Positions 11,118-20,009 of a stretch of 64,000 nucleotides of DNA are shown here, in pieces. Made by a program: the position numbers and the translations under genes. The notes below the pieces were generated by a model. That model had not been told where the DNA came from, searched no databases, and saw nothing but the letters and a program-made list of their open reading frames with translations. Location of the stretch: the NCBI GenBank assembly GCA_946811695.1, contig OX328130.1, forward strand, positions 73,116,853 to 73,180,852. Direction: 5' to 3'. This DNA comes from Gonocerus acuteangulatus. Taxonomy: Eukaryota; Arthropoda; Insecta; Hemiptera; Coreidae. The stretch's first letter is position 1, and each line of letters starts with the position of its first letter.

Positions 11118-11370
11118 TCCTTTAGGCTGCACCTACATTAGACCCGTTTTTCTCCCGATCCGACATAGGTTGACCGACAGCGTCCGCCGTGAGTGTCTAC
11201 ATTGGACCCGTATTTCTCCAGATCCGACATAGGTTGACCGACAGCGTCCGCCGTGAGTGCCTACATTGGTCCCGTATTTCTCCCGATCTGACATAGGTTG
11301 ACCGACAGCGTCCGCCGTGAGTGCCTACATTGGTCCCGACCCGATCCGGTCTCTTTTTGCATTGACTAGA
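11118..11370. mobile_element. Family H repeat with 64-bp tandem units
   Basis: The phrase CTACATT recurs at 11133, 11197, 11261 and 11325, exactly 64 bp apart, giving three full units that contain CGACATAGGTTGACCGACAG. The start AGGCTGCACCTACATTAGAC matches the (complemented) outer end at 53.14 kb. The units are nearly identical, pointing to recent amplification. Confidence 0.85.
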
Positions 11371-11494
11371 GCAAATGACCTGTGAGCAAATTAGTATTCA
11401 GTCCGGAGTAAAGACTCCCTTTTAGATTGATCGATTTAGTTTCTATTTAAAATAAATATTTTTATTTAGTTGGCCAGGTCATATACCCTCTAGC

Positions 11495-11740
11495 TTATAT
11501 AGAAAATAATTTCGGGGAGGGGGGCTGGGAGCACCTAGGCATTTGTGGTGTAGGGAACATTTTAAATATTTTAGTATAAAATGGTGGGTTTTAAGGTCCT
11601 CTAAGCATCTAGTAGACCAGGATAAATGTAGAAGACATTTTTCGTTGTAAATAGGCTCTTTTTTTTACGTGAAATTGTCTCAACAAAACAAAATTTCGGG
11701 GGGGGGGCTGCAGACCCGTCAGCCCCCCTCTTATAATCTC
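11495..11740. mobile_element. Family J repeat (CATGGGCGTATAT ends), degraded copy
   Basis: Inverted GC-rich ends: TATATAGAAAATAATTTCGG at the left and TTTCGG followed by a G-run, CTGCAG and a CTTATAATCTCCCATG terminus at the right. Compare the complete element at 40624-41498 and the fragment at 61930-62193. Confidence 0.65.
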
Positions 11741-11870
11741 CCATGCATGTACCGAGATTCGTTGCAACACAGCAAACATTTTGCCCGGTTTGGGCAAATT
11801 CGTAATTTGGATCCAGCGTAAACCCATCTTCGGAAGGACCAATTTCGTTGAATGAACCGAATTCGTTCAA
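11741..11870. repeat. Family G fragment
   Basis: Contains ACCGAGATTCGTTGCAACAC and AATTCGTAATTTGGATCCAG...GTAAACCC, recognisable relatives of the family G units at 59.5-61.5 kb in inverted orientation. Confidence 0.55.
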
Positions 11871-12372
11871 TCGTTTGCTAGAGGAATGCTATATATGAAG
11901 TTTCATATGTGTATACTATATATATAACATATGCTATATATAAATTATAACGGGGTAAATTTTCTGTATCTAGTAGGAAGGATCAATAAATTATTTCATG
12001 GCAACCTCCCTACCTAAATTTGTCCGAAAAAAGCTGAAAGTAACTGCCAAAAGCATCTTAGCACTCCAATGCTTCTAGAGTGAATCCTATTCTTGCTATA
12101 AAACAGTGGTAACCTAAAAATAAGCTGTCCTAAAAACAAGTTATTTAAAAATGTGCATTAAAAATTAAAATAAATAGACTTACTCCATCAAACGAATTGT
12201 TCTAATTTTATTGTCCATTAATATCAAACGATAAAATTTAATTGCTGTCATAATATTTTCGTTACTCATTTATTGAGGAACTTTACCATAATAATTTGAT
12301 GGTCATACTAAAGCGTGTTCGTACTATCATCAAAAGGGAGAAGAGAGGGTTTCATAGACACAACAATTAAAC
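11871..12372. other. Unassigned AT-rich interval
   Basis: Nothing recognised on either strand apart from short TATATA runs near 11915-11945. Confidence 0.5.
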
Positions 12373-12473
12373 ATGAAACGTTTATTATAAGATAGTGACC
12401 CTATTTTTCCAATATATTCGTCTGTGGCAGAAGGTCAATTTTATAAAAACACTTACTTTCTTCTGTACTCAAG

Positions 12474-12752
12474 GGAGAATCGGGACAACTTTTAAAAAAG
12501 AGAATTAAACGACACGCCAAAAACCTTGACGAGACTGACAACAAGACTGCATTGGTGGATCATGCGATTCAATATAGCCACACATTTAATTATGACACGA
12601 TAAAGGCATTAGATAAAGAGAAAAACCCTATAAAACGAAAAATTAAGGAAAATATACACATAATTAAAAATAGGAAAAAGGCCGTTAACAAGAAAACAGA
12701 TATTAAATACCTGGATAAAATATTTTTTAATTTAATAACGATTACTAAATGA
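12474..12752 (+). pseudogene. PLE GIY-YIG endonuclease C-terminal fragment
   Basis: The frame reads GQLLKKRIKRH, KTALVDHAIQYSH and KRKIKENIHIIKN. These fit the pattern after the GIY-YIG core of Penelope-like endonucleases: an R...H segment, a TALxxH..xxxH segment and the R..xE..xI helix that supplies the catalytic glutamate (here in KIKENI). The N-terminal GIY and YIG strands and the whole RT are missing. The natural end is cut by the palindromic insertion: the last codons before the present stop come from the inserted element. In PLEs this domain nicks target DNA to prime reverse transcription. Confidence 0.8.
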
Positions 12753-12827
12753 AGGGTATTAATTAATAATACCAAACAGGTGAAGAATAACCCTTCAAAA
12801 AATTTTCAAATTTTCCATTTATTCCTC

Positions 12828-12872
12828 CATCACAACGTTTCGGACACACAGGTCCATCCTCAGGAAATCATG
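12828..12872 (-). ncRNA. Hammerhead-like motif, element B left arm
   Basis: Minus strand: CTGAGGA box (12863-12857), one extra T, stem II GGAC/GTCC with a 6-nt loop, GAA, palindrome ACGT, then T. Mirror image of the right-arm motif. Confidence 0.5.
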
Positions 12873-13079
12873 TCCTGTTCATTACTCTAGTTACATTAAA
12901 CAGTCATACAATAAATAAACATGATTCCTGTAAGGAACCAAGTCAAAATTCCACCTACATCAATTATGTGTGATAATGAGTGTTTAATTGATGTAGGTGG
13001 AATTTTGACTTGGTTCCTTACAGGAATCATGTTTATTTATTGTATGACTGTTTAGTGTAACTAGAGTAATGAACAGGAC

Positions 13080-13125
13080 ATGATTGCCTGAGGATGGACC
13101 TGTGTGTCCGAAACGTTGTGATGGA
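13080..13125 (+). ncRNA. Hammerhead-like motif, element B right arm
   Basis: CTGAGGA at 13088-13094, an extra T, stem II GGAC/GTCC around CTGTGT, then GAAACGTT. Stem I can form about five pairs (ATTGC with GTGAT, including wobbles). Box position N7 is G, which the consensus CTGANGA permits. Confidence 0.52.
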
Positions 13126-13391
13126 GGAATAAATGGAAAATTTGAAAAATTTTTGAAGGGTTATTCTTCACCTGTTTGGTATTTTTAATTTAATAAACAA
13201 GACGACATAAAATGAATTATTTTATAAAATGACAAAAACTTCCTTTGGAAAATCGACATTTACCCTAAAACTATCGATTTTAAACAGCTGATACCCAGTA
13301 GACATGATTGATCTTATCAGTCCAGACGTGGCCCTACCTGCGGAAGGTTCTCTAATGGATAGGCTGTAACCATATTTTATTATATTTAGTT

Positions 13392-13440
13392 TAAGTGCTC
13401 CTGAAGAGGCGTCAAAGCGACGTGAAACATGTAGAGCCTA
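13392..13440 (+). ncRNA. Hammerhead-like motif in the PLE 3' module
   Basis: Stem I GCTC (13397-13400) can pair with GAGC just after the motif. The box CTGAAGA is at 13401-13407, stem II pairs CGTC with GACG, then GAA, the 6-bp palindrome ACATGT and A as candidate cleavage base. An AATAAAAG follows. Related modules are at 31441-31620 (minus) and in element D at 41.7-42.0 kb. Confidence 0.58.
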
Positions 13441-13515
13441 ATAAAAGAGTACAGAAGAAAGTAAGTGTTTTTATAAAATTGACCTTCTGCCACAGACGAA
13501 TATAATGAAACGTTT

Positions 13516-13679
13516 TTGTTTGCTTTTTGTACCTCTGGAATTTTTGTTTGTTCTTTTACGTTCCTTCATACACGCTATCGCTTACGAACTTGTGTTTTCA
13601 CAAATTAAGAATCTAACCGTAATCAGCAAGCATGTTGTCGACTCGCCTTATAGCAATTTGCAAAGATATATAGCTAGGT
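13516..13679. other. Unassigned short interval
   Basis: The frame starting at 13505 is only 61 codons and overlaps the PLE target duplication; it is not recognised. Confidence 0.4.
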
Positions 13680-13759
13680 TGCACTCATGAAAGAAATTTT
13701 TCAAAATTTCATCTTGTGTTCATTGATCCTACTATATACCAAAAATGGCCCACGTTAAA

Positions 13760-13765
<6 letters not shown>
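13676..13765 (+). repeat. Family G 5' module fragment
   Basis: AGGTTGCACTCATGAAAGAAATTTTTCAAAATTTC through GTTAAAATnTATATATA (in pieces) matches the modules at 59.03 and 60.61 kb, again directly followed by (TA)n. Confidence 0.7.

Positions 13766-13812
<47 letters not shown>
13762..13812. repeat. (TA)n microsatellite
   Basis: Perfect dinucleotide tract. Confidence 0.97.
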
Positions 13813-13814
<2 letters not shown>

Positions 13815-14994
13815 CTTAATACTACATAGTTGTGAGCTATTGATGTTAATGTGTTCTTAATTATTCCATACTTTCTTAATCCTCTATTTGTAGTCTTCGA
13901 GGTTTTCCTCCTCCTCAAAAGTTGCCTTATTTAATAAGCTTTAAAATGGTACCTCGTTGTTTTTGATTAAAATATATTTGAATCTGATTATTTTCTGATT
14001 TCTTAGTCAGAACCAATAATTCTTTAATTTCTCAACATAATGGTGATGTCCCATCCTTCCCAGACTAGGTAAACACACATTTTTTGTTCTGATTAAGGGT
14101 AGAGGGACACTTCAGAATCAAGAATAAAATATGACATATGAACATATTGTAAATAATTACACTTATTTGTTCACGGAGTTTTCCCGGGAAACGGCGACCG
14201 TATTCAAAAACTGCAGCAGATGCATTACCATTAATGAAGCCATAAACGAACAACATATCCGTAAATTCGTCGCTAGAAAAAAAAAATTCTACAAATAGCG
14301 GATTAAGAAAATATTGAATAATTGGCTTTGAGTATAGCTCTTAATTTACATGGAAATATTTCAATATTGGGTGTTTCTTCTTGTAAATTTTACGTAGATT
14401 CTAAACATTTGGTCGTTATTTGTGATAATTAATCATAAATCCGGAAAACGCAGTTTTTAATCAAAATAAACGATAGGTTTGAAAATAGACAAAAGTTTGA
14501 ATAGCTCTGCTACATGTTGTGATAGAACGCTCATTTCTGCGTCCCTGAGCTACAAACGAAGTGCAGAATAAAATCTTAAAGTTAGGACATCTCAATGCGC
14601 GACACCCTGTATATGTTTACACTTATATTTTTATGTATTACAAGGAATAGCAAACATTAAGACGATTATGGATTATGATAAATCCATAAGTAACCAGTAA
14701 TACCCCTTCCTCGCCGACTTGTAGAAATTGATCCTCCCAGATACTCCTCTAATCACTTTGTTCCTGCCGACACTCTGGTAATTAGCTAAGGATAAGCTAG
14801 AGAAATCCAGTCTCCGAATATTAATGGGCGGATTAACATTCAATTAGAACACAGAAGTATGCATCCGATGGCTAATACTCCTATCATATTCATCACACAA
14901 TTGATGACGTAATCAAAACATAAAAATAAATTAATAAATAAATCAATTTCGTTTAGATGCTTCTGCTCAAATTCAGGAACCTAAATATGCTTTA
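13813..14994. other. Mostly unassigned; possible mariner-like end at 14598-14612
   Basis: GACACCCTGTATATG at about 14598 resembles the terminus ACACCCTGTA of the MITE at 49153-49804, but no opposite end is visible. Otherwise nothing is recognised. Confidence 0.4.
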
Positions 14995-15002
14995 GGTCCA
15001 TC

Positions 15003-15586
15003 TAGTGTTGTAAAAGAGCGCGCCTTTGAGGCTAGAAGGCGTGGCTCGTAAAAGCTCGAGCTCTCAGGGGTTGGACAGGGCTCGATAGAAGGCGCGAGCC
15101 TTGAAGGCTCGCCTCGGGAGAAAGCGCATGCTTTGAAGCCTTTTACTTTTCATTTCCAAAATGGCGGATGGCGGGCAAACAGCTGTTTCATGAAATATAC
15201 TTTAGTAGACTCGTCCTAAATTCTTTCCGCCGCATTGAAATTATTCGCTGGCATTTAAATTCACCATTTCATTGATAAACTAATTATATGGATCACTAAT
15301 TGGGTAAAAATAGTAACTTTTCCTAAAAAAAAAACTCTTCTGTGAGACGGTGATGGCAACACTGTCATTCTACTTCTATACTAATATATCCGTGCTTGCC
15401 AAAGCTCTACCTCCCCAGGGCTCCAAGGCCGAGCCTTCAAGGCTTGAGGGAGAACCTTCAGGGCTTGATAAGGTTAGGCTGAAGCCTCACTCCCGAGCCT
15501 TCATCCAGCCCTCAGAGCTCCGGCTGTAGAGGTTAGATTCAAGGTTCAGGCGTCAAGCCTCTAGTCAGGGCTCGCTTTTAACACTT
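15003..15586. mobile_element. hAT-like MITE with 8-bp target duplication
   Basis: Flanked by GGTCCATC (14995-15002) and GGTCCACC (15587-15594), an 8-bp duplication with one mismatch. Short terminal inverted repeats: TAGTGTTGTAAAAG at the left and the complement of AAGTGTTAAAAG at the right. Subterminal parts are rich in scattered GAGCC, AAGGCT and GGCTTGA words in both orientations. 8-bp duplications and such ends are typical of hAT transposons. No transposase is encoded. Confidence 0.82.
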
Positions 15587-16205
15587 GGTCCACCCGACAA
15601 ACCTATGCCATGTAATGTATAACATACAGTCTACTTTTACGTACATGGCCAAAGAAATAATTCATTTATTTGTTTTCTATTATTACTATTTTATTTTAGT
15701 TTTTAAATTGATACTATATCCGCACTACTTTATATTTAGCTCTACATATTTTCTACATTACCTCTATACCACTTCACTAACATAAAAAATTACAAATATT
15801 GTATATATATATTTATATATACACATATTATTCATAACTTAGTATTTACTGATTTTTAAGAAATGGCGGTAGGTGGGAATTGCTCCCTAATTAAAATAAC
15901 AAAACTGTTGGAACGATAAAGTAAATGTTGATAAATTGGTTAAAAAATTAAATTGTGTACTTCCTAATATTTATTTTCTTTAAGCCGAGACAAATATAAA
16001 TCCCGTAAAGTTAGATACAAATAATAATTAATATTTACATAAAGTTTTAGAGGATATTTGTATATTTTTGACCTCTGAAGAGGTGATAATTCAAGACCTC
16101 AAAACTTCAAAGGTTACAATTGTTTAATTAGGTGATTAACAAATCAAATGTTTAATACTTTTTTTTTTACCTTATGCATATAAATAATAATATGTTTGTA
16201 TATCA

Positions 16206-16241
16206 AAACACACACACACACACACACCCACACACACACAC

Positions 16242-16304
<63 letters not shown>
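16206..16304. repeat. Compound (CA)n / (TA)n microsatellite
   Basis: A (CA)n stretch with a CCC interruption passes into (TA)n, which ends exactly at the left terminus of the Tigger relic. Confidence 0.96.
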
Positions 16305-16306
<2 letters not shown>

Positions 16307-17238
16307 GTGAAACCTCTTCATAGAGGACACCTCTGGGGGAACCAAAGTTGTCCAGTATAGAGAGGTGTCCCCTATACAGAGGGGTTGGTCGAGATGGATA
16401 CGTACCGAATTTGTACATTTAATTAATGTTTTAATTAACCATTTAATAATTACCCATAACAAGTTTTTTTAAAGTATATAGAAAGAAGTTCAATAAGTTT
16501 AAACTTAAAAAAAGTTTTTCTTCTAAAAAGTTTAAAGCATAAAGAAGTTCTTAGTTCTCGGACAGCATTTTTGTCACAATTTTCCGTCCATTTCTTCAAA
16601 ATTTCATCTTTCTTTTTCAATATTTCTGCTGCTTGTGTTTTTCCTATCTTATAAAACTCGGCAACTTTACGCACACCACATTTTTCGCGATTGGAAAATG
16701 TTATCACGTCATTTTTTTCTTTAAGTGTCAGAGATTTCCGATTAGACATATAGAAGAGAAAGCACGATACTTACTCAACAAGTGCTAAAAACCAACTGAA
16801 AAGTGAAGAGAGGGAAGTTCTGCGGAAGGAATATGAACCGAACAAAGTTATGGAATATTCCGGGAACCGTGATATCGCGTAGGCAAAACAATAGTTATCT
16901 GCCCGCGGGAAAATCATATGCTTCTGCTGAAAAGGAAGAGGTTCCTGTTGTGAAATTCCTAGGAAGATATTACTAGTCACTATTCTGTGTATATATCTTA
17001 TTCTTACAAAGAGTTTGTTATTGTTAACGCCTTTTTCTGGAACGCTTCGATAACTTACATTAGCTGTACTTGTCCGTAGTAAGGAGGTTAAAAATCAGGT
17101 TTTTCTATCCGTGTCCTTTGTACAGATGTGTCCGCAATATGGAGGTTTATTTTACCTATAGAAAAATTCGGGACTGTGAGAAAATGTCCGTTAATAAAGG
17201 TGTCCGCTGTAGGGAGGTGTCCGTTAAGGGAGGTTTCA

Positions 17239-17241
<3 letters not shown>
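16305..17241 (-). mobile_element. Tigger/pogo-like DNA transposon relic in a (TA)n tract
   Basis: Left terminus AGTGAAACCTCTTCATAGAG and right terminus GGGAGGTTTCACTG are inverted repeats of the form CAGTGAAACCTC, as in Tigger/pogo elements. TA repeats border both ends, so the element appears to have inserted at a TA inside a TA microsatellite. Near the left end an internal ACACCTCT / AGAGGTGTCC repetition is visible. The element is about 0.94 kb and keeps only the N-terminus of a transposase on the minus strand. Confidence 0.83.
16450..16749 (-). pseudogene. Tigger-like transposase N-terminal HTH fragment
   Basis: The 99-codon frame begins MSNRKSLTLKEKNDVI and continues VRKVAEFYKIGKTQAAEILKKKDEILKKW. 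This matches the CENP-B/pogo type N-terminal helix-turn-helix, in which KRKSLTLxEKxxVI is followed by a VRKxAxxFxIGKTTxxxIxKxK motif. In the family this domain binds the terminal repeats. Here it is followed by unrelated residues and a stop, and the catalytic DDE domain is absent from the element. The start Met is the natural one for the family. Confidence 0.82.

Positions 17242-17306
<65 letters not shown>
17242..17306. repeat. (TA)n microsatellite
   Basis: Perfect tract starting at the right end of the Tigger relic. Confidence 0.97.
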
Positions 17307-17311
<5 letters not shown>

Positions 17312-17431
17312 AGTACTTTGTTACTTGAAACAATAAAATTTGAAGAAATTCATGAATGAAAGCAGTCGAATTTGACATACGCTCAAAAAGTGACAAGATG
17401 GAATTTATTGAATACTTTTCCGGGTTTTGCT

Positions 17432-17705
17432 GATAGTTTCTTCTAGTGTCTTCGTTCATGGGTTGAATTCGGCCTCCCTGACCGTCCCTAGGCCAACCCT
17501 GCCTTTAATTAATTTAATAATGGGAACCATGGGTGCTAATGACTCTAGCAGTCGAAGAAGCCAAGGGGAAAATTAGGCGGCCGGAGCATAATACTGACCA
17601 CACTATCTCCCTAGTGTGCCGAATGTTCATGAATCAGAAACCTCTACAGTATCTGCCCCTCAGGGCCCTCGTGGCCTGTTACGGGACTGATAAAAAAAGA
17701 TAAAA
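17432..17705 (+). repeat. SINE family 1, headless copy
   Basis: From TTCTTCTAGTGTCTTCGTTC to GGCCTGTTACGGGACTG plus an A-rich end it matches 48872-49130 at high identity. The tRNA-like head present at 48808 is missing here, so this is a 5'-truncated copy. Confidence 0.85.
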
Positions 17706-18110
17706 TGTTGGTAGTTAGTTATACGAATGAGTCGAAAATTCTGGTAGTCAAAATTCTCAGACTGTGATATTTCGTATGAATTATTATAATTGTGTTCTGC
17801 TTTTTAAGAAAAATTTATAAATTAAAAATGTCTAGAGTTTTCTAGCATAATAGGATGGATCGTTAGGCGGGATTTTCATGTTAGCTGAATAGAAAAAGCT
17901 CGGGAGATGGTGAAGAAAATCTTCTTTCAGAATTATTTCTTTAAGTCTCACTATAATTGGATGGGTCTAGGTGCTTTTCTATTTATTTAGAATTTTATAT
18001 AAAGCTTGCTGATTTACCTATAGCTTTCGGGTGAGTAATGGTAATTTGGAATTTTTGTATTATCAGAAATATATAATAAAAAGGAGATGTATGTACGCAT
18101 ACATATATAT
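17706..18110. other. Unassigned AT-rich interval
   Basis: No feature recognised. Confidence 0.5.
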
Positions 18111-18160
18111 TTAGATGGAACGGCATTTTTCTCCAGCGGTGGTACTGCTCCTCACTTCTT

Positions 18161-18204
18161 CCCGGAATATTTCGATGGATTCAGCTCCATCTTCTTCAGC
18201 CAGG
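18161..18204 (-). ncRNA. Hammerhead-like motif, element E left arm
   Basis: Minus strand: stem I CCTGG (18204-18200) with CCGGG (18165-18161, one G-T wobble), box CTGAAGA (18199-18193), extra A, stem II GATGG/CCATC, GAA, ATAT, then T at 18166 as cleavage-type base. All parts of a type I hammerhead are in order. Confidence 0.62.
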
Positions 18205-18565
18205 TACTTGTTTCTTCCTCGGTGGTAGCCAAGGGAATGACATTTTTCTCGATCTAGGCTCCTTTTCTCCCCTCTAGCCACAGTATCGGCGGACGAATGG
18301 TGTTGAAGCTCCCTGGTGTAGTTGGGATTCTGTCCGTTGGCAGCGCTGATGGTATTGCGTCTTTTTTTTTTTTTTTTTTTTTCCTCCTGCTTCTATTTTC
18401 CTCGCCGTAAGGTTTTGTATGTTTGATGTTATTTTTCGTCGCTGGGATAGTATTTTTAGATGGAACGGCATTTTTCTCCGCCGATACTGTGGCTAGAGGC
18501 GAGAAAAGGAGCCCAGATCGAGAAAAATGTCATTCCCTTGGCTACCACCGAGGAAGAAACAAGTA

Positions 18566-18609
18566 CCTGGCTGAAGAAGATGGAGATGAATCCATCGAAA
18601 TATCCCAGG
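18566..18609 (+). ncRNA. Hammerhead-like motif, element E right arm (best example)
   Basis: Stem I CCTGG (18566-18570) pairs perfectly with CCAGG (18605-18609). Box CTGAAGA 18571-18577, one extra A, stem II GATGG (18579-18583) with CCATC (18592-18596), loop of 8, GAA 18597-18599, palindrome ATAT, and C 18604 as candidate cleavage base. The short palindromic stem III is what minimal PLE-type hammerheads show; those are thought to work best as dimers. The extra A is the one departure from the canonical core. Confidence 0.65.
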
Positions 18610-18693
18610 AAGAAGTGAGGAGGAGCACCACCGCTGGAGAAAAATGCCGTTCCATCTAAAAATACTATCCCAGCGACGAAAAATAACATCAAA

Positions 18694-18699
18694 CATATA

Positions 18700-18741
<42 letters not shown>
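18694..18741. repeat. TA-rich microsatellite
   Basis: ATATATATTTATATATA running into a perfect (TA)n tract. Confidence 0.95.
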
Positions 18742-18745
<4 letters not shown>

Positions 18746-18914
18746 CATATTAAGTGTATATATCATTGTTATTATTCCAATAATTTGTAATGTACTTCTT
18801 TCTTTTTTTACATTCATTTTACAATGTGTTTTATAATTGGCACTTATAAACATTTACAAGAAATTCATTGATTTTTTTATTCCATCACTGAGGAATGTTT
18901 CATGAAGATTAGAT

Positions 18915-19060
18915 AGTTAGCCGTCGAGGTGATAAGTAAAGATGGAATGGTTGGGATTCGGCTAAAGAAACCTCAATACGATTTTTGTAAAAAAAATCTA
19001 TATTCAGGACTTTTCGGCTACTCATTGGTAGCCTTCGTCAGCAATCAAAGTGCCGGGAGG
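18915..19060. mobile_element. Ribozyme-family A element, partial copy
   Basis: GTTAGCCGTCGAGGTGATAA, then GGTTGGGATTCGGCTAAAG and TTTTCGGCTACTCATTGGTAGCC match the left ends of the copies at 2340 and 7888. The right end is not found, so the extent is uncertain. Confidence 0.65.
19000..19050 (-). ncRNA. Hammerhead-like motif, family A copy 2
   Basis: Minus strand: box CTGACGA (19041-19035), extra A, stem II GGCTAC/GTAGCC (19033-19028 with 19021-19016), GAA, AAGT, C. Compared with the copy at 8 kb one stem II pair changes from G-C to A-T on both sides, keeping the pairing. The stem III palindrome is broken here. Confidence 0.55.
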
Positions 19061-20009
19061 CAGAGGAAGACCAAAGTTAACACTTAAGTAACCATTAAGT
19101 GTCTGGCATGACACTAAATCTAGTAAAGTACGCGTCATTTTTAGGAAATATTAATTATTTCGAAAATGGTGAACAATTATTAATTTTCTGTAAACAATCC
19201 GTCACAAATCGGTCATAGAATCGTTATCGAAAATATTCTTGGCTCTTTTCTAGCAAATATCATTAGAAAGCTGCAGTTAAAATTTTGTTGGGGTTAATTA
19301 ATTGTCTGTATATTGGTCAGAAGGTCCCAACAAAGAATAAATAAATAATAGGCGTGTTCATAAAATAATAAATATATTCCTCTTGAATAAATAAAATAAT
19401 AAAACTTAAGTTCAATAAATAAATAGAATTATAAGACGACTGTCAATAAATTAATGAAATAAATAATTGTTCATAAATAGAAAGTGTTCATAAATTAGAA
19501 GAGATCATTAGAAGGGAATGACGTCACTTGATGTGTAGGCCTCCATGCGGAGAGTTGGTAGCCGGGAGCTTGGATCTCGCTGGTACTGCTTGAACTGAGA
19601 AGGTAACCTAGGGTTATCGCAAGCTGCCTTAAATCTAGTAAAAAGTTCAGTACTTGCGGATAAATCCTAGTGCACCGAGATGTTGGGCTGGTTTTGGTGG
19701 ATCCCTCGGAGCAGCCAGCAGGATACAAATTGCTAGGAGAACGACACTTGGCTTAATCTGCTGAGATGCCGAATCCTCCGGTTATCTGCTCACTATCTGG
19801 ATACTAACTCACAAACTCTAACGGTAAAAATTATTCCCGCGGGAAAGCTCCATTAACTCTTTAGTGCAGCGGGCTTTTCTCCCGCGGAAAAATATAATTT
19901 AAAACGAGCTGCGCTACAATTTCAAATTTATTGGGCAAAAATTAAAGATGCCAGAGTTAAATGTTCTGAAATGTCTTTCCGATTTAATTTATTTTTTATA
20001 CTTATTTGG
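19061..20009. other. Unassigned interval
   Basis: AT-rich to about 19495, then a more balanced stretch (19500-19860) whose 77-codon minus frame I do not recognise. Confidence 0.5.

Larger units (their letters stand above)
12739..13181. mobile_element. Palindromic element B with a ribozyme-like motif in each arm, 15-bp target duplication
   Basis: The direct repeat TTTTTAATTTAATAA lies at 12724-12738 and 13182-13196. Between them, 12771-13180 is a near-perfect palindrome of two arms of about 200 bp, starting ACCAAACAGGTGAAGAATAA and ending in its complement, with a short spacer near 12965-12985. Each arm carries the same hammerhead-like core in opposite orientation. No protein is encoded. It is inserted in the PLE frame. 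Confidence 0.85.
12384..13504 (+). mobile_element. Penelope-like element, truncated, with 11-bp target duplication
   Basis: The 11-bp repeat ATGAAACGTTT flanks it (12373-12383 and 13505-13515). It begins with an inverted copy (about 12412-12470) of its own 3' terminus (13447-13502), a layout typical of PLEs, which often carry an inverted terminal piece at the 5' side. Then come a GIY-YIG nuclease C-terminal frame, a 3' UTR and a hammerhead-like motif. A 443-bp palindromic element splits it at 12739-13181. No reverse-transcriptase domain remains. Confidence 0.82.
18113..18692. mobile_element. Rearranged palindromic element E with ribozyme-like motifs in both arms
   Basis: Left arm 18113-18298 (TAGATGGAACGGCATTTTTC to the GTATCGGCGGA region) is the inverted copy of 18478-18660. 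The right side has a further inversion: 18420-18480 is the complement of 18640-18695. A T-run (18362-18382) and a unique middle lie between. The open frames on both strands here are reflections of the palindrome. The element ends next to TA repeats. Element E' at 59.2 kb is a clear relative. Confidence 0.78.

Noticed and set aside
16070..16125. Another hammerhead-like motif (CTCTGAAGAGGTG ... ACCTCAAAAC)
   Set aside because: The box is right, and ACCT/AGGT could pair, but the GAA box reads CAA and stem II is only 3 bp; it may be chance.
17070..17459. Proteins with long YIYIYI runs (also at 10.0, 13.8, 16.3, 32.4, 43.4 and 48.8 kb)
   Set aside because: These are translations of (TA)n tracts on either strand, not genes.
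18423..18696. Overlapping frames on both strands as genes
   Set aside because: They mirror each other across the palindrome of element E and share its repeats.
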